From Elusimicrobia bacterium RIFCSPLOWO2_12_FULL_59_9 (GTDB taxonomy: Bacteria > Elusimicrobiota > Elusimicrobia > O2-12-FULL-59-9): a stretch of 5,729 bases of DNA. Shown piece after piece: positions 3,930-5,729 of this stretch. The stretch is taken from the NCBI GenBank assembly GCA_001800185.1, contig MGUX01000156.1:1-5729 (forward strand), written 5' to 3'. Below the pieces are notes generated by a model, which was given only the letters and a program-made list of their open reading frames with translations, was not told the DNA's origin and searched no databases. The translations under genes were made by a program, and so were the position numbers. How positions within the stretch are numbered: position 1 is the first letter of the stretch; every line of letters starts with the position of its first letter.

Positions 3930-5729
3930 ATGAAAATACCCCGGCTTTCTTCCAAATCGGTCACCCTTTCCAACGGCCTGACGGTGGTCGTTTCAGAGGA
4001 GCATACCGTTCCCGTCGTCGCCATCGCGGTCACCTACCGCGTCGGCTCCCGGCATGAAAAGAAGGGCCGCTCCGGTTTCGCGCATCTGTTCGAGCATCTC
4101 ATGTTCCAGGGTTCTGAAAACGTCCCGCGCGGCCTGTTTTCGCGCTTGATCCAGGCCCACGGCGGCGTGGACAACGCCTTCACCGAACGGGATTACACGC
4201 ACTACTACTCGTTCCTGCCGAGCCACCAGGTTGAATTGGGGCTTTGGATGGAAGCGGATCGAATGCGCTCGCTGATCGTCACCCCCGAGAAGGTGGAAAA
4301 TGAGAAGAAGGTCGTGCAGGAGGAGTTGCGGCTGCGGTATTACAACCAGCCTTACGTCCGGGCCATCACGGAGACGCTGAACACGGCCGCGTTTCGAAAG
4401 TGGCCCAACCAGCACAGCGTCGGGGGCTCGCTGGAGGACGTGGGCCGGGCCCGCTTCAGCGAGGTGGTCGAGTTTTTCAACACCCATTATCTCCCCAACA
4501 ACGCCGTTTTGACCGTCGCCGGCGACGTGCGCTTCCCGGAAATAAAGCGCCTGGTCCAGCGGCATTTCTCCTCCATCGCCGGCAGGAAGCTGCCGGCGGC
4601 GCCCAAGCTCCAGGAGGCTTCCCCCTCCCGGGAGAAACGCGCCCAAGTCGAAGATCACCATGCCAAACTGCCGGCCCTCGTGGTCGGCTGGCCCTGCCCC
4701 GACCGCCGCAGCCCGGATTTCTGGGCGCTGAGTTTTTTGGGAGAGCTTTTGTTCAGCGGCGAGGAAAGTCCTCTGCACCAGAGCTTGGTGAAAGAAAAAC
4801 AGGTCGCGATTTCCCTGGCCGGCCAGTTGGGTTTCCCTTATTCCACGGTCCTGGATTATAAATCGCCCGGACTTTTCGGACTCTATATCATTTACCCGGA
4901 GCGCGACGGCAAGGACGGCGTGCTGCGGGAAATGGAGAATGTTCTGGAGCGCATTCGAAGCCGGGGGATAAGCCTCAAGGAATGGCGCAGGGTCCAAACT
5001 TCAATCCGCTCTCAGCTCGTGCACCAGGCCCAATCGGCGATGGACAGGGCCAGGCTGCTGGGAGTCTATACGGCGATTTTCGGCCGCCCGGAACTCATCA
5101 ACGAAGATATCAAGCGCTTGGTCTCGGTGCGGCCGGAGGCGGTCCGGCGAGCGGCTCAAAAATACCTAAAAACCGCCCGCCGGGTGGTCGTCGACGTGAT
5201 CCCCTCCCGGAAGCCGGGCCGCGCCGGCGGCGCGCAAGCGCCGGGCCATAACGGCGCCGTCCAAAGCGCCCGTCCCGCGGAGTCCCCCGCCGCGCTGCCG
5301 GGGGTCCCGGTGCGCGCCGCATCGCCGCGCGCGCTTCAATTTCCGGGCATGCGGGAATTCCGTCTCGCCAACGGGCTGGAAGTCTTATGCGTCGAAGACC
5401 ACCGGCTCCCCTTGGTGCACGCCCTCTTGGCGGTCCCGGCCGGATTGGGATTTAGCCCGGAGTCCCTGCCCGGATTTCCTGAGGCCGCCGCAGAATTGGT
5501 GCTGCAGGGAAGCCGGAACAAATCGGCCAAGGAGATCGCCGAGCATTTGGCCGACATGGGAGCTTCCCTCTCCGTCGACGTCGGCGCCGACCGGGCGCTT
5601 CTTTCCGGCTCGGTCTTGTCCGAGTCGGCTCTGCCCTTTTTCCGGCAGATGGTCGAAACCCTCGTGGACGCCGATTTTCCTAAAGACGAGGTGGCTTTGT
5701 GGAAGAAAAACGAGCTTCAGGAGAGAAAA
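3930..5729 (+). CDS. M16 family zinc metallopeptidase, fused two-domain form (3' end outside window)
   Basis: The frame runs 600 codons without a stop from ATG 3930 to the window end. Residues 1 to about 425 form a first M16 (insulinase/pitrilysin/processing-peptidase) unit. It starts VTLSNGLTVVVSEEH (11-25), has the inverted zinc motif HLFEH (His52, Glu55, His56) and the distal ligand Glu132 in VVQEEL, 76 residues after His56, with Glu125 alongside. A low-complexity Ala/Pro/Gly linker (about 426-470) leads to a second M16 unit from about 474 (MREFRLANGLEVLCVEDHRLP). There the zinc motif position reads PGFPEAAAE (514-522), so the HxxEH is lost. An active half plus an inactive half is the known clam-shell arrangement of M16 peptidases, which degrade small unfolded peptides; here both halves are on one chain. 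Family fusions of this kind are often near 850-950 residues, so roughly a third is missing. No signal peptide is visible, suggesting a cytoplasmic enzyme unless the start is wrong. The gene is divergent from rpiB. Confidence 0.93.
   Translation, partial: MKIPRLSSKSVTLSNGLTVVVSEEHTVPVVAIAVTYRVGSRHEKKGRSGFAHLFEHLMFQGSENVPRGLFSRLIQAHGGVDNAFTERDYTHYYSFLPSHQVELGLWMEADRMRSLIVTPEKVENEKKVVQEELRLRYYNQPYVRAITETLNTAAFRKWPNQHSVGGSLEDVGRARFSEVVEFFNTHYLPNNAVLTVAGDVRFPEIKRLVQRHFSSIAGRKLPAAPKLQEASPSREKRAQVEDHHAKLPALVVGWPCPDRRSPDFWALSFLGELLFSGEESPLHQSLVKEKQVAISLAGQLGFPYSTVLDYKSPGLFGLYIIYPERDGKDGVLREMENVLERIRSRGISLKEWRRVQTSIRSQLVHQAQSAMDRARLLGVYTAIFGRPELINEDIKRLVSVRPEAVRRAAQKYLKTARRVVVDVIPSRKPGRAGGAQAPGHNGAVQSARPAESPAALPGVPVRAASPRALQFPGMREFRLANGLEVLCVEDHRLPLVHALLAVPAGLGFSPESLPGFPEAAAELVLQGSRNKSAKEIAEHLADMGASLSVDVGADRALLSGSVLSESALPFFRQMVETLVDADFPKDEVALWKKNELQERK

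Noticed and set aside
3993..4997. 334-codon open frame on the minus strand
   Set aside because: It is fully antisense to the M16 peptidase, which has clear catalytic motifs. The translation shows no family motif and has the Gly/Arg-rich composition of a shadow frame in GC-rich DNA.

Overview
The window looks like a GC-rich (about 60% by eye) bacterial chromosome. It holds six protein-coding genes, two of them cut by the window edges, and no rRNA, tRNA, CRISPR array or recognisable insertion-sequence transposase. Gene density, ATGA start-stop overlaps and Shine-Dalgarno-type signals are all bacterial. A DUF6580-type membrane protein, a membrane-anchored AMPK-type glycogen-binding domain and a fused M16 peptidase together suggest an uncultured Gram-negative lineage, for example Elusimicrobiota or a relative. 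That placement is a low-confidence inference; no marker gene is present to prove it.

Layout. Positions 1-444 (+) carry the C-terminal end of a calcineurin-like metallophosphoesterase. It converges, across a 108-bp gap with a possible two-way hairpin terminator, on a four-gene minus-strand cluster. In transcription order this is ribose-5-phosphate isomerase B (3660 to 3196), an aldehyde dehydrogenase of the lactaldehyde/ALDH21-like group (3199 to 1745), a single-pass membrane protein with a Pro/Ala-rich linker and a C-terminal CBM48 domain (1748 to 1128), and a DUF6580-like multi-pass membrane protein (1083 to 553). The first three are joined by 4-nt ATGA overlaps and are almost certainly co-translated. 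The fourth follows after 44 nt and may also have its own promoter.

A divergent intergenic region (3661-3929) separates rpiB from a plus-strand M16 zinc metallopeptidase (3930 to beyond 5729). Next to the rpiB start codon lies a 171-bp symmetrical imperfect palindrome (3661-3831). It has 22-bp ends, a matching middle block and a perfect hairpin at its exact centre. Beyond it, between 3840 and 3892, are candidate back-to-back promoters. If the minus-strand promoter is real, almost the whole rpiB leader RNA is this palindrome, and it ends directly at the ATG with no visible Shine-Dalgarno sequence.

Working together. RpiB and the aldehyde dehydrogenase suggest sugar or sugar-derived aldehyde metabolism, and the CBM48 protein adds a glycan-related theme, but the substrate cannot be read from the sequence. 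The most unusual points are the palindromic leader element, a slippery A AAA AAG heptamer at the end of rpiB in the register that would fuse it to the dehydrogenase by a -1 shift, and an envelope-anchored CBM48 domain that lacks two of the three classical glycogen-contacting residues.
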